Below are positions 34,909-43,343 of a stretch of DNA of 64,000 nt, in pieces. The stretch is from assembly GCA_019694795.1 (NCBI GenBank), contig JAIBBF010000007.1, forward strand, positions 27,799 to 91,798. The letters are read 5' to 3'. Position 1 is the first letter of the stretch. The number at the start of each line of letters is the position of its first letter. Origin of the DNA: Flavobacteriales bacterium (lineage in GTDB: Bacteria; Bacteroidota; Bacteroidia; Flavobacteriales_D; UBA2798). Made by a program: the position numbers and the translations under genes. Below the pieces are notes generated by a model, which did no database searches, had not been told where the DNA came from, and saw nothing but the letters and a program-made list of their open reading frames with translations.

Positions 34909-37031
34909 CGCAGTTTTTTCTTTTGGAGTCGAATGGAATTCCCAACTACAATTACATCAGAAAAGGCCATGGATAAAGAACCAATCATCGGGTTTAGCCA
35001 GCCCATTGCTGCAATCGGAATTGCGATTACATTGTAGAAAAATGCCCAGAACAAATTTTGTTTTATGGTGAGCATGGTGTGTTTACTAATGAGATAAGCA
35101 TCAGAGATGGCCTGGATATTGGGGGTGAGTAAAACCACTTGTGCAGCATTTATGGCAACATCCGTTGCCAAAGAAGGAGAAATACCTAAATAAGAAGCGG
35201 AGAGGGCAGGTGCATCGTTAATTCCATCACCAACCATGGCGGTGAATTTTTCTTTATTCAATGCTTTCATTTTTTCCAGTTTTTCTTCCGGAAGTTGTTC
35301 GCCATACCATTGCAGTATTCCCAATTCCTCTGCCACGGTTTTGCAATTTTCGTTTTTGTCGCCACTTAACAAGATGGGTTCAATACCATGATTTTTTAAC
35401 TGGGAAATCATTGCTTTTGCACCCGGTTTTATTTCGTCTTTTAATTCAATATAAGCGACTGGCTTTTCATTTTTCCAAATCACAATTTCATGCAAGCCGG
35501 CTTCCGAAACCGCAGAATACATTCTGGATGACCCTACCGCCCAACGCGTATTATCTGAATCTATGGCCTGAATTCCTTTTCCTTTAATTTCATTAACCTG
35601 AAATAGTTCTATTGAACCGGACCTTTGCTGAAGCGATTTCACTATGCTTTTTGCCAGCGGATGTGAACTGTTTTTTTCAATGGAAAACAATACAGACTCA
35701 ATGAACTCCTTTGAATCATCCGAAACGATTCGTATCGATTTTATTTCGAATTCGCCAGTGGTGAGCGTTCCGGTTTTATCGAATACAATCTGTTTAATTT
35801 TGGAGAATCGTTCTAAGGTATCTCCCCCCTTGATCATGATTCCATTTTTTGCAGCTCTTCCTACTCCTGACACTACCGCTGTAGGTGTTGCTAATCCCAT
35901 AGCGCAGGGACAGGAAATGACCAAAACAGCAATACTCTGCATCAAGGCCTGCTGAATTGAAATATCGAATACAAAAAAAGAAAGTACAAAGGTTAACATG
36001 GATATGGCCACAACCGCAGGGACAAAAATTGCACTGACTTTATCGGATAACTTTTGCAACTGAGGTTTTTGGGTTTGCGCCTGTTTCACCAGGGTGATGA
36101 TCTTGGATAGGGTGCTGTCTTTTCCGATTTTGGTGGCGCTGATTCGTAGGGTACCCTCAAGTAAAATAGTACCGCCAATTACGTTTTGTCCCGTGCTTTT
36201 AAGAATGGAACGACTCTCACCGGTAATCATCGATTCATCGGCATAACCATTTCCCGAAATTACTATGCCATCTACAGGGATACGATCTCCGGAATTCACT
36301 TGTAGAATATCATCTTTCTGAATGTATTCAGACTGAATTTCAACAATGCTTTCACCTTTTTCGGTGTTTATTATTTTTTTGGCATTTACCTTTTGCAATG
36401 AACTCAATTCGCGAATAGCGGTGGTTGTTCTGCTTACTGAGCGATGTTCAAGTACATTGCCTAAAAACACCAGTGTGATGATTGTGGCAGCAGTTTCAAA
36501 AAACAGATAGTTATGAACTTCATGCGTTCCCCAATAGCTTAGCGAGCCCCAGATACTATAAACGAAAGCAGCAGTGGAACCGATAAAAATCAGCACATCC
36601 ATATTTGCAATTCCTGATCGTAGAGATCCCCATCCGCTTTTTCCAAAATGGATAGCGCCTAAAAGGTAAACAGGGAGACAAAGGAAAAACTGAACAAGTG
36701 CTGAATTTAAAATAGAATCATGACCTAAAAACATATGTGCCAAAAGGGGCAGTGTAAAGATCAACGAGAAAATAAATTTCTTTTCTATGCCGGATATTTT
36801 ACCACTTTCTTCTTCTGTTTTCTCCGTCAACGCTTCGTAACCAATTTTTTTTAGTTCGGACTTAATTTCCTCGAATTCTAGATCGCCGGAAAACCGCACT
36901 TCTCCTGAAATGAAATCAGTGTTGACGCTGTTGAGGCCTAATTTTTCCAGCTTTTTAGTTACGCTCAAAGCGCAATTGGTGCAGGTCATTCCCTCTACAA
37001 TAATTTGCCTCTCTTTAGAATTATCCGACAT
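34905..37031 (-). CDS. copA: Copper-type P1B ATPase (CopA-like)
   Basis: 708 residues. One N-terminal HMA metal-binding domain (GMTCTNCALS, Cys17 and Cys20), about eight membrane helices, the phosphatase motif MITGES near 268, the transport motif CPC at 374-376, the phosphorylation motif DKTGT (Asp418), HP in SSHPLAKSIV and the hinge GDGINDAPAL. The CPC motif and HMA sequence point to Cu(I) export. It protects the cytoplasm and may supply copper to oxidases. A TAnnTTTG box at 37039-37046 is seven bases before the ATG. No CopZ or CsoR gene is seen nearby. Confidence 0.92.
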   Translation of the reverse strand: MSDNSKERQIIVEGMTCTNCALSVTKKLEKLGLNSVNTDFISGEVRFSGDLEFEEIKSELKKIGYEALTEKTEEESGKISGIEKKFIFSLIFTLPLLAHMFLGHDSILNSALVQFFLCLPVYLLGAIHFGKSGWGSLRSGIANMDVLIFIGSTAAFVYSIWGSLSYWGTHEVHNYLFFETAATIITLVFLGNVLEHRSVSRTTTAIRELSSLQKVNAKKIINTEKGESIVEIQSEYIQKDDILQVNSGDRIPVDGIVISGNGYADESMITGESRSILKSTGQNVIGGTILLEGTLRISATKIGKDSTLSKIITLVKQAQTQKPQLQKLSDKVSAIFVPAVVAISMLTFVLSFFVFDISIQQALMQSIAVLVISCPCAMGLATPTAVVSGVGRAAKNGIMIKGGDTLERFSKIKQIVFDKTGTLTTGEFEIKSIRIVSDDSKEFIESVLFSIEKNSSHPLAKSIVKSLQQRSGSIELFQVNEIKGKGIQAIDSDNTRWAVGSSRMYSAVSEAGLHEIVIWKNEKPVAYIELKDEIKPGAKAMISQLKNHGIEPILLSGDKNENCKTVAEELGILQWYGEQLPEEKLEKMKALNKEKFTAMVGDGINDAPALSASYLGISPSLATDVAINAAQVVLLTPNIQAISDAYLISKHTMLTIKQNLFWAFFYNVIAIPIAAMGWLNPMIGSLSMAFSDVIVVGNSIRLQKKKLR

Positions 37032-37038
37032 AATGACC

Positions 37039-37046
37039 CAAAATTA
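37039..37046 (-). promoter_or_regulatory. -7 box TAATTTTG of the copA promoter
   Basis: Perfect TAnnTTTG on the minus strand, seven bases before the copA ATG. A leader of about three bases or none is predicted. Confidence 0.4.
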
Positions 37047-37082
37047 CTTTAAAGATTTTCCTTACAATAATATTTTAATTGC

Positions 37083-37112
37083 TTTGCACATATCAAACTT
37101 TTTGTATTTTTG
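37083..37112 (+). promoter_or_regulatory. tRNA-His promoter (TTTG ... TATTTTTG)
   Basis: TTTG at 37083-37086 and TATTTTTG at 37105-37112, 22 bases start to start, both perfect matches to the Bacteroidota -33 and -7 elements. The following TCCCAA region is shared with the tRNA-Pro promoter. Confidence 0.7.
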
Positions 37113-37126
37113 CACTCCCAAACACG

Positions 37127-37200
37127 GTGGTTGTAGCTCAGTTGGTTAGAGCATCAGATTGTGGTTCTGAGGGTCGTGGGTTCGAATCCCATCATCCACC
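37127..37200 (+). tRNA. tRNA-His (GTG)
   Basis: Cloverleaf folds: acceptor GTGGTTG/CATCCAC (one T-T mismatch), D arm GCTC/GAGC, anticodon arm TCAGA/TCTGA with loop TTGTGGT and anticodon GTG at 37161-37163, T arm GTGGG/CCCAT with TTCGAAT. Discriminator C73 and a preceding G at 37126 (the G-1 required by HisRS) support histidine. No CCA is encoded. Confidence 0.95.
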
Positions 37201-37208
37201 CACCTAAA

Positions 37209-37237
37209 AATTAAGGGCGACATTGTCGCCCTTAATT
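37209..37237. terminator. Bidirectional intrinsic terminator
   Basis: 13-bp perfect inverted repeat AATTAAGGGCGAC / GTCGCCCTTAATT with a 3-base loop, then TATTTT on the plus strand. It ends the tRNA-His transcript and the convergent FtsB-like gene (stop 37247). Confidence 0.85.
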
Positions 37238-37246
37238 ATTTTAAAA

Positions 37247-37558
37247 TCATTGATTTGGATTTTCTTCTACCAGCACAAAAATATCTTCATTAGGTCGCTT
37301 AAACAAGTATTGTTCGCGGGCGAATTTTTCCAACTGCTTTCGGTCCTTTAACTGGTTAAGGTTTTCGTAAGTGTCTTTGATTAAGGCTTTTCTTCGGTTG
37401 AGTTCCCGGGTCATTTCCTGCCGTTTCTGGTAAACCTTGTATTGACGGAAAAAATCATTGTTATCGAAGAAGGTCATCCACAGGAAAAACAAGGTAATGG
37501 TCAGAATGTACTTATTCCTGAATAAGCCAACCCAATTCGCTAGTCTTCCTTTTTTCAT
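37247..37558 (-). CDS. FtsB/DivIC-family septum formation initiator
   Basis: 103 residues: a short cytoplasmic N-terminus, one membrane helix (YILTITLFFLWMTFF), then a periplasmic coiled coil (YQKRQEMTRELNRRKALIKD) and the family's end region (LEKFAREQYLFKRPNEDIFV). It is a bitopic cell-division protein that joins FtsL and FtsQ. The TAnnTTTG box at 37563-37570 lies four bases before the ATG. Confidence 0.85.
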   Translation of the reverse strand: MKKGRLANWVGLFRNKYILTITLFFLWMTFFDNNDFFRQYKVYQKRQEMTRELNRRKALIKDTYENLNQLKDRKQLEKFAREQYLFKRPNEDIFVLVEENPNQ

Positions 37559-37562
37559 TTTA

Positions 37563-37570
37563 CAAATGTA
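37563..37570 (-). promoter_or_regulatory. -7 box TACATTTG, four bases before the FtsB-like ATG
   Basis: Minus strand TACATTTG-TAAA-ATG; perfect TAnnTTTG with N4 spacing. The same box serves ttcA. Confidence 0.45.
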
Positions 37571-37625
37571 GAAGGAAATATTGCTATACCTGAAGCAGGC
37601 AAATTGCTTTATTCATAGTGTCCTG

Positions 37626-38147
37626 TTAAAAAAGCAGGAACTTGTCGATGTTTTTTCTCAGACGGAACACCGATTCCGGATCGGTTAATTCGTTGTTTGG
37701 ATTTAAAATTTTATCGATTTGCGGGAATTTAGGTTTATCGCTCAACACTTCCACCTGAAGGTAATGAAGCACCCCCGTAAAATGATCAAGTGCTCTCAGG
37801 GCACCTGCTCGTCCGGAACTGATGCCTACCAGACTTGCTTTTTTACCCTGAAAATTCCTTGGATGTACAGAATCAATAAAGGTTTTCAATATTCCCGGAA
37901 AACTTCCGTTGTATTCTGGAATGACAAAAATGAACTTATTAACATCGCGTATATATTGCTCCGCAAGCTGATCAAATTCGGGCAGAGACTGGTCCTCAAT
38001 TTTCGACCAGGCAAAATGAGGGGGGAGCGATTGAAGGTCCAGAACCTGACTTTCAACATTTCTACCCTTCAGTTCCAAATGGATCAGCCGGGCCATGCGT
38101 GCAGAATAACTATTACTGCGATTGGTAGAGGAGATAATGGTAATCAC
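37626..38147 (-). CDS. NADPH-dependent FMN reductase-family protein
   Basis: 173 residues from a GTG at 38147, giving the usual start VITIISSTNRSNS; a TTG at 38177 would add ten residues. Flavodoxin-like fold: FMN phosphate loop STNRSNSYSARMA, the FIFVIPEYNGSFPGILKTFI motif and GISSGRAGALRALDHF. It is likely a quinone/azo/chromate-type reductase using FMN and NADPH; the substrate is unknown. Confidence 0.85.
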   Translation of the reverse strand: MITIISSTNRSNSYSARMARLIHLELKGRNVESQVLDLQSLPPHFAWSKIEDQSLPEFDQLAEQYIRDVNKFIFVIPEYNGSFPGILKTFIDSVHPRNFQGKKASLVGISSGRAGALRALDHFTGVLHYLQVEVLSDKPKFPQIDKILNPNNELTDPESVFRLRKNIDKFLLF

Positions 38148-38324
38148 GTTGATTGTTGATAACTGTTCAATTAACAAAATTCTGTTTAAAAGTCTCAGTC
38201 CCGTATACCCCTTTCAGGAGGTATTGATTGAGTATCTTTATATTCTGAATTTTGGTGGAGCAAAGTTAGTTGATTTTGTTTCCATGAACACGAATTAATA
38301 CAATTAAAATCAAGGACTAAGAGC

Positions 38325-39128
38325 ATGGGAAAGATCATTGCTGTTGTGAATCAGAAAGGTGGGGTAGGGAAAACCACTAGTGCTATTAACCTCAGTGCCT
38401 GTTTTGGGGCGCTGGAGTTTAAGACTCTTTTGGTGGATGCAGATCCTCAGGCCAATGCTACTTCCGGGGTTGGTTTTGATCCGAAAAACATTAAAACCAG
38501 CATTTATGAATGCCTGATTAATGACACCGATCCAAGGGACATCATCTTAACAACCAATAATCCGAATCTGGATTTATTGCCTGCGCATATTGATTTGGTG
38601 GGTGCGGAAATTGAGTTAATCAATTTACCCAACCGCGAAATGATGATGAAGCGCGCCTTGTCGAAAATTAAAAACGATTATGATTTTATCATCATCGATT
38701 GTTCGCCATCACTTGGTTTAATCACCGTTAACGCTCTAACCGGAGCAGATTCAGTGATTGTTCCTGTTCAATGCGAATATTTTGCATTGGAAGGACTAGG
38801 GAAATTATTGAACACCATCAAAATTGTTCAATCCCGATTGAATCCTGAATTAAGCATCGAAGGAATATTGCTCACGATGTATGATACGCGTCTACGTTTA
38901 TCCAACCAGGTGGTGGATGAAGTTAAAACGCATTTCCAGCAATTGGTATTCGATACGATCATACATCGCAATACTACGCTGGGTGAAGCACCATCACACG
39001 GTGAAACAATTATTATGCATGATGCCACCAGTAAAGGGGCAATCAATTATCTCAATTTGGCGCGGGAAATTCTGCAAAAAAATGAGATGACACGCATCAA
39101 CGAATCCGACAAAATCATAGAAGCATAA
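38325..39128 (+). CDS. parA: Chromosome-partitioning ATPase ParA (Soj)
   Basis: 267 residues. Deviant Walker [15 protein letters not shown] at 11-24, Walker A' [12 protein letters not shown], Walker [13 protein letters not shown], and the [13 protein letters not shown] region typical of ParA. It forms ATP-dependent dimers on DNA that move ParB-parS complexes. Two bases separate it from parB. The first 177 bases upstream contain no convincing parS or promoter. Confidence 0.96.
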   Translation: MGKIIAVVNQKGGVGKTTSAINLSACFGALEFKTLLVDADPQANATSGVGFDPKNIKTSIYECLINDTDPRDIILTTNNPNLDLLPAHIDLVGAEIELINLPNREMMMKRALSKIKNDYDFIIIDCSPSLGLITVNALTGADSVIVPVQCEYFALEGLGKLLNTIKIVQSRLNPELSIEGILLTMYDTRLRLSNQVVDEVKTHFQQLVFDTIIHRNTTLGEAPSHGETIIMHDATSKGAINYLNLAREILQKNEMTRINESDKIIEA

Positions 39129-39130
39129 TC

Positions 39131-40048
39131 ATGAGCAAACAAAAAAAATCAGCTCTTGGCAGGGGCCTTGGTGCCCTATTGGCCAGTTCTGAAACTGACA
39201 TCACCTCGAAATACGAAAACAAAAAATTTTCTGAAGCAGTTGGATCGATCGCCATGGTGGCCATTGAGCGCATTGAAGCAAATCCTTTTCAGCCCCGCCA
39301 GCATTTCGAAAAACAAGCATTGGTTGAACTTACCAATTCCATTAAAGAACATGGAATTATTCAACCTATAACCGTTCGTAAACTGGGTAACGATAAGTAC
39401 CAGTTGATTTCCGGAGAACGTCGTTTTAAAGCTTCCCAAATTGCCGGTTTAAAAGAAGTTCCTGTATACATCCGCATTGCGAATGATCAGGAAATGCTTG
39501 AAATGGCACTAATCGAAAATATTCAACGACAGAATTTAGATGCCATAGAAATTGCAATCGGATATCAGCGATTGATTGAAGAGTGTAAATTAACCCAGGA
39601 CCAATTAGGTGAACGGGTAGGGAAGGACCGTTCTACGGTTACCAATTACCTGCGTTTACTTCGTCTCCCCCCCGAAATTCAATTAGCTATTCGCGAGAAG
39701 AAAATAACCATGGGTCACGCCCGTGCTATTGTTTCACTCAGTGATGAAAAAGATCAGGTTTCGCTTTTTAATGAAGTGGTGGATAACGACATGAGCGTTC
39801 GTAAAACCGAATCTCGTGCAAAAGATATTATTCAAGGCCGTGTAATTCCTTCGGAAGAACCGGTGAAAAAAGGTACAAATCCCGCATCACAGTTATCGAT
39901 GCCTCAGCAAAAAATTAAAGAGGATTTGGCTACACGATTGAATACGGTTGTCGACATTAAAAAAACACCAAAAGGAAGCGGCAGAATAATTATCGATTTT
40001 AAAAGCGATAAAGATTTAGAACGCATCATTGAACTGCTGGATATCTGA
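39131..40048 (+). CDS. parB: Chromosome-partitioning protein ParB (Spo0J)
   Basis: 305 residues. It begins KKSALGRGLGALL, as most ParB proteins do. The CTPase/ParB-N domain has IEANPFQPRQHF and ISGERRFKASQIAGL; ENIQRQNLDAIEIAIGYQRL and the helix-turn-helix TQDQLGERVGKDRSTVTNYL follow, then a C-terminal dimerisation segment (GSGRIIIDFKSDKDLERI). It binds parS and spreads. Its stop and the next start overlap as TGATG. Confidence 0.96.
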   Translation: MSKQKKSALGRGLGALLASSETDITSKYENKKFSEAVGSIAMVAIERIEANPFQPRQHFEKQALVELTNSIKEHGIIQPITVRKLGNDKYQLISGERRFKASQIAGLKEVPVYIRIANDQEMLEMALIENIQRQNLDAIEIAIGYQRLIEECKLTQDQLGERVGKDRSTVTNYLRLLRLPPEIQLAIREKKITMGHARAIVSLSDEKDQVSLFNEVVDNDMSVRKTESRAKDIIQGRVIPSEEPVKKGTNPASQLSMPQQKIKEDLATRLNTVVDIKKTPKGSGRIIIDFKSDKDLERIIELLDI

Positions 40049-40596
40049 TGCGTTTTTTCGCGTTGCTTAGTCTACTTTTCCTGAGCTCGTTTCAATTTGT
40101 AAACGCACAGGGTGATTCAACTTCCCATAAAAAGGTGATTGAATTCGATACTACGCATTCGCCTAAAAAAGCCATGATCTTGTCGGCGGTTTTACCCGGG
40201 GCAGGACAGATTTACAACCACAAGTATTGGAAAGTTCCTGTTATTTATGCTGCCATGGGTACCAGTTTGTATTTTATTCTGGATAACAGCAAACAGTATA
40301 AAAATTACAGAACAGAATACGTATACCGTTTAAACAACAATGGAGCGGTTTCGAATTTGGATTTGGCCGACTATTCCGAAAGTCAATTACGAATTTTAAC
40401 CGATCAATACCGAACATGGAGAGATCTGTCGTATGTAGTTATGGCCGGTTTTTATGTGTTGCAAATAATAGATGCTACAGTGGATGGATATTTGTGGCGC
40501 CATGATACTTCGCCCAATTTGAGTTTCGAGTTCCGTCCTTCATTTGTAAGTACCGCCGGTGGAATGGCCGGATTTCGCTTTAGGATTAAATTTTAA
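40048..40596 (+). CDS. DUF5683-family membrane/exported protein
   Basis: 182 residues. Signal peptide (FALLSLLFLSSFQFVNAQ), then SPKKAMILSAVLPGAGQIYN, the hallmark of DUF5683. Two hydrophobic stretches (KVPVIYAAMGTSLYFIL, LSYVVMAGFYVLQIIDATVD) follow, and a C-terminal strand-like end (GGMAGFRFRIKF). Function unknown, but it is regularly between parB and dapB in Bacteroidota. Starts inside the parB stop (one-base overlap). Confidence 0.88.
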   Translation: MRFFALLSLLFLSSFQFVNAQGDSTSHKKVIEFDTTHSPKKAMILSAVLPGAGQIYNHKYWKVPVIYAAMGTSLYFILDNSKQYKNYRTEYVYRLNNNGAVSNLDLADYSESQLRILTDQYRTWRDLSYVVMAGFYVLQIIDATVDGYLWRHDTSPNLSFEFRPSFVSTAGGMAGFRFRIKF

Positions 40597-40605
40597 TTTT
40601 GAATT

Positions 40606-41319
40606 ATGAAGATTGCCTTATTGGGATACGGTAAAATGGGGAAAGAAATTGAATCCATTGCATTAGGGAAAGGACATGAAATTGTCCTAAAAATCAATTC
40701 CGCCAATGGTAATTTTAATCCCGAAGAATTAAAAGTTGCCGATGTGGCCATTGAATTTAGTCGCCCGGATAATGTCCTGCCCAATATTGAAAAATGTTTT
40801 TTAGCAAATGTCCCGGTTGTAATTGGTACAACAGGTTGGTATGAGCAATTGACTGCAGTTAGAGAAAAATGTATTGCCGGAAAACACACCATGTTATATG
40901 CCTCCAATTTTTCGGTTGGAGTAAATATCTTTTTTGAATTAAATAAACGATTGGCAGAATTAATGAATCCGCATTGGCAATATGAAGCCGGTATGGAAGA
41001 GATTCATCATACTCAAAAACTGGATTCACCAAGTGGAACTGCTATAACCCTTGCAGAAGGAATGTTGCAGCATTTGGACCGTAAAAAAAGTTGGGTGAAT
41101 CATTCCACCGAATCGACCGAAGAATTACCGATTATCTCTAAGCGAATCGATAATGTTCCCGGTACACATATCATTCGTTATTCATCGCCCATAGATGATA
41201 TTGAAATATCGCACACCGCCCATAACCGGAAGGGATTTGCTGCCGGAGCTGTTCTTGCTGCGGAATGGCTGCAGGGAAAAACAGGTGTGTTTACCATGAA
41301 AGAAGTATTAAATTTTTAA
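40606..41319 (+). CDS. dapB: 4-hydroxy-tetrahydrodipicolinate reductase
   Basis: 237 residues. It reduces HTPA in lysine/meso-DAP synthesis. NAD(P)-binding GYGKMGKEI at 6-14, VVIGTTGWY, the catalytic EEIHHTQKLDSPSGTAITLA (His-His and Lys) and a C-terminal GFAAGAVLAAEWLQGKTGVF. It supplies DAP for peptidoglycan, matching the nearby mpl gene. Confidence 0.96.
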   Translation: MKIALLGYGKMGKEIESIALGKGHEIVLKINSANGNFNPEELKVADVAIEFSRPDNVLPNIEKCFLANVPVVIGTTGWYEQLTAVREKCIAGKHTMLYASNFSVGVNIFFELNKRLAELMNPHWQYEAGMEEIHHTQKLDSPSGTAITLAEGMLQHLDRKKSWVNHSTESTEELPIISKRIDNVPGTHIIRYSSPIDDIEISHTAHNRKGFAAGAVLAAEWLQGKTGVFTMKEVLNF

Positions 41320-41331
41320 CAGATCGTATAC

Positions 41332-43008
41332 ATGAATCTTATTGCAAACATCCTGCTCTTATTATTGATTGTAGTTTATTTTGCCAGTCTTTATAAAATA
41401 TTCGAAAAGGCCGGCAGAACAAATAAGTGGGAAGGATTTATTCCCGGCTACAATATTTTTATCTGGATTAAAGTAATGCAAAAACCATGGTGGTGGATTT
41501 TGTTAATGATAATTCCCGGAGTAAACTTCCTCATGATTTTTGTACTCAATGTGGAATTGTCACGGTCTTTCAATCAACGTTCGGCCTCCGACGCTTTAAA
41601 GATGATCATCTTTCCCTGGTATTTCGTTTATAAAATAGCGCATGATCCACAGTATGTTTTTGTGGGACCCGAAGATTTTTCAAAAAAATCAAAGCCCCGT
41701 TCACGCGAGTGGTTCGATGCATTATTGTTTGCGGTCATCGCTGCTACCATTATCCGTACCTTTTTCTTAGAAGCATTTAAAATTCCAACTCCATCTATGG
41801 AGAAAAATCTATTGGTGGGAGATTTTCTTTTTGTAAGTAAAGTAAGCTACGGAGCAAAACTTCCGGAGACACCAATTTCTTTTCCTTTTACCCACAATAC
41901 CATGCCTGTTGGAAATGGAAAAAGTTATCTTGAGATTTTTACATTACCACATTTACGTTTACCCGGATTTGGTTCCGTACAGCGAAACGATGTTGTTGTA
42001 TTCAACTTCCCCGCGGGAGATTCCGTTTTGTGGGATAATACCAATGTGACCTATTACACCGCCATTGCCCAAGCCGGTTTCGAAAACTTTCAGGGACAAG
42101 GCGTTTTCGATTTAAATAAGGATACTTTGCTGGTGCAACAGTATGATAAGATAAAAGAGGCATATATTAATCCTTTACGTCAGCAATTAATTTCCAGGAA
42201 TAAAATCGGAACTCGTCCCGTGGATAAGCGCGATAACTACATCAAGCGTTGTGTTGCCATTCCTGGTGATGTAATTGAAGTAAAAGATCGTCAACTTTAT
42301 GTGAATGGCGAAGCATCCGGAAATACCGACGGAATGCAATTTAACTATGTAGTACATTCCCAAACTGCCATTCCTCAGGCAAACAATGGAGCTTCATTTA
42401 AATCTTATTTAAAACAGAATTACGATATCAGCTCTTCCGATTGTGCAGTTCTTGATTTTAATTCAGGTATATTTTTAGTTCCATTAACCGCAGAGAATCT
42501 GGAAAAATTTAAAGGACTTTATGGCGAAAACAATGTGCGACCTGTAATTAAGAAAAAAGGACATTACCTGGATATTCGTTCCATGCATTCTCCTTATGGA
42601 GTTCCGGGAATCGACGAAATCCGATACCTCCCCATTTTCCCAAGTGATATAAGATATGATTGGACAGAAGACAATTTTGGTCCGCTGAAAGTCCCGACAA
42701 AAGGAGAAACCATCGAATTAAATCTCGATAATCTTCCTTTGTATACCCGCATCATTGATGTGTATGAGAAAAATGATTTGGAAGTGAAAAACGGAGAGAT
42801 TTTCATTAATGGACAAAAAGCTACTTCCTATACCTTTAAAATGAATTATTACTGGATGATGGGAGATAACCGCCAGAACTCGGCCGACTCACGTTTTTGG
42901 GGATTTGTACCCGATGATCATATTGTTGGGAAAGCCGTTTTGGTATGGTTCTCTACCGATCCTGAAACAGGAATTCGTTGGAATAGGGTATTTAAAGGAA
43001 TACACTAA
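41332..43008 (+). CDS. lepB: Signal peptidase I, long Bacteroidota form
   Basis: 558 residues, much longer than the E. coli enzyme. N-terminal membrane helices (residues 1-20 and 50-75) with a DUF5684-like segment. Catalytic Ser155 is in IPTPSMEKNLLVGDFLF and the general base Lys305 in YIKRCVAIPGDVIE. Box E is MMGDNRQNSADSRFWGFVPD near the C-terminus. Between them lies a large inserted cap domain of about 200 residues. It removes signal peptides at the periplasmic face of the inner membrane. It is the last gene of the parA operon; a strong terminator follows. Confidence 0.95.
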   Translation: MNLIANILLLLLIVVYFASLYKIFEKAGRTNKWEGFIPGYNIFIWIKVMQKPWWWILLMIIPGVNFLMIFVLNVELSRSFNQRSASDALKMIIFPWYFVYKIAHDPQYVFVGPEDFSKKSKPRSREWFDALLFAVIAATIIRTFFLEAFKIPTPSMEKNLLVGDFLFVSKVSYGAKLPETPISFPFTHNTMPVGNGKSYLEIFTLPHLRLPGFGSVQRNDVVVFNFPAGDSVLWDNTNVTYYTAIAQAGFENFQGQGVFDLNKDTLLVQQYDKIKEAYINPLRQQLISRNKIGTRPVDKRDNYIKRCVAIPGDVIEVKDRQLYVNGEASGNTDGMQFNYVVHSQTAIPQANNGASFKSYLKQNYDISSSDCAVLDFNSGIFLVPLTAENLEKFKGLYGENNVRPVIKKKGHYLDIRSMHSPYGVPGIDEIRYLPIFPSDIRYDWTEDNFGPLKVPTKGETIELNLDNLPLYTRIIDVYEKNDLEVKNGEIFINGQKATSYTFKMNYYWMMGDNRQNSADSRFWGFVPDDHIVGKAVLVWFSTDPETGIRWNRVFKGIH

Positions 43009-43021
43009 ATCTAAAACAAAT

Positions 43022-43046
43022 AAAGGGGCCCCATTGGAGCCCCTTT
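43022..43046 (+). terminator. Intrinsic terminator after lepB
   Basis: Stem AAAGGGGC / GCCCCTTT with a 9-base loop and a run of seven T, 14 bases after the lepB stop. Confidence 0.88.
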
Positions 43047-43050
43047 TTTA

Positions 43051-43343
43051 TTTGGAGTTTATTTTCACAAAAGAAGCGGGTGGCGTTTGAGAAAACTTAA
43101 ACACTACTTGCTATGAAAAATTTTCACCACCCGCATATATGAAAAGAACGTCGGTAAATCTCTCTGATAGTTACAAATGTATTCTTTCTAACGAGTAAAA
43201 CGTCGATTAGATACACTTATTTTGCGACAAAATTCGCCTGTTCTTACATTTCTACAGTTTAACACTTCTATGTTTACAAATTAACATAGGACCGCCACAT
43301 ACAGGTCGGCCTCTTTAGTTATTTAGCGGAAAGTCCTGAAAAC
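43051..43343. other. Intergenic region upstream of mpl, no gene seen
   Basis: About 290 bases without a plausible ORF. It contains GCGGGTGG (43076-43083) and its exact complement CCACCCGC (43127-43134) across 43 bases. It also contains an inverted repeat CTATGTT/AACATAG (43268-43274 and 43283-43289), 54 bases before mpl. I do not recognise a known RNA family. A small RNA or mpl operator is possible. Confidence 0.3.

Noticed and set aside
38277..38300. Possible parS-like palindrome GTTTCCATGAACAC before parA
   Set aside because: It matches only about half of the parS consensus and is not palindromic across the centre.
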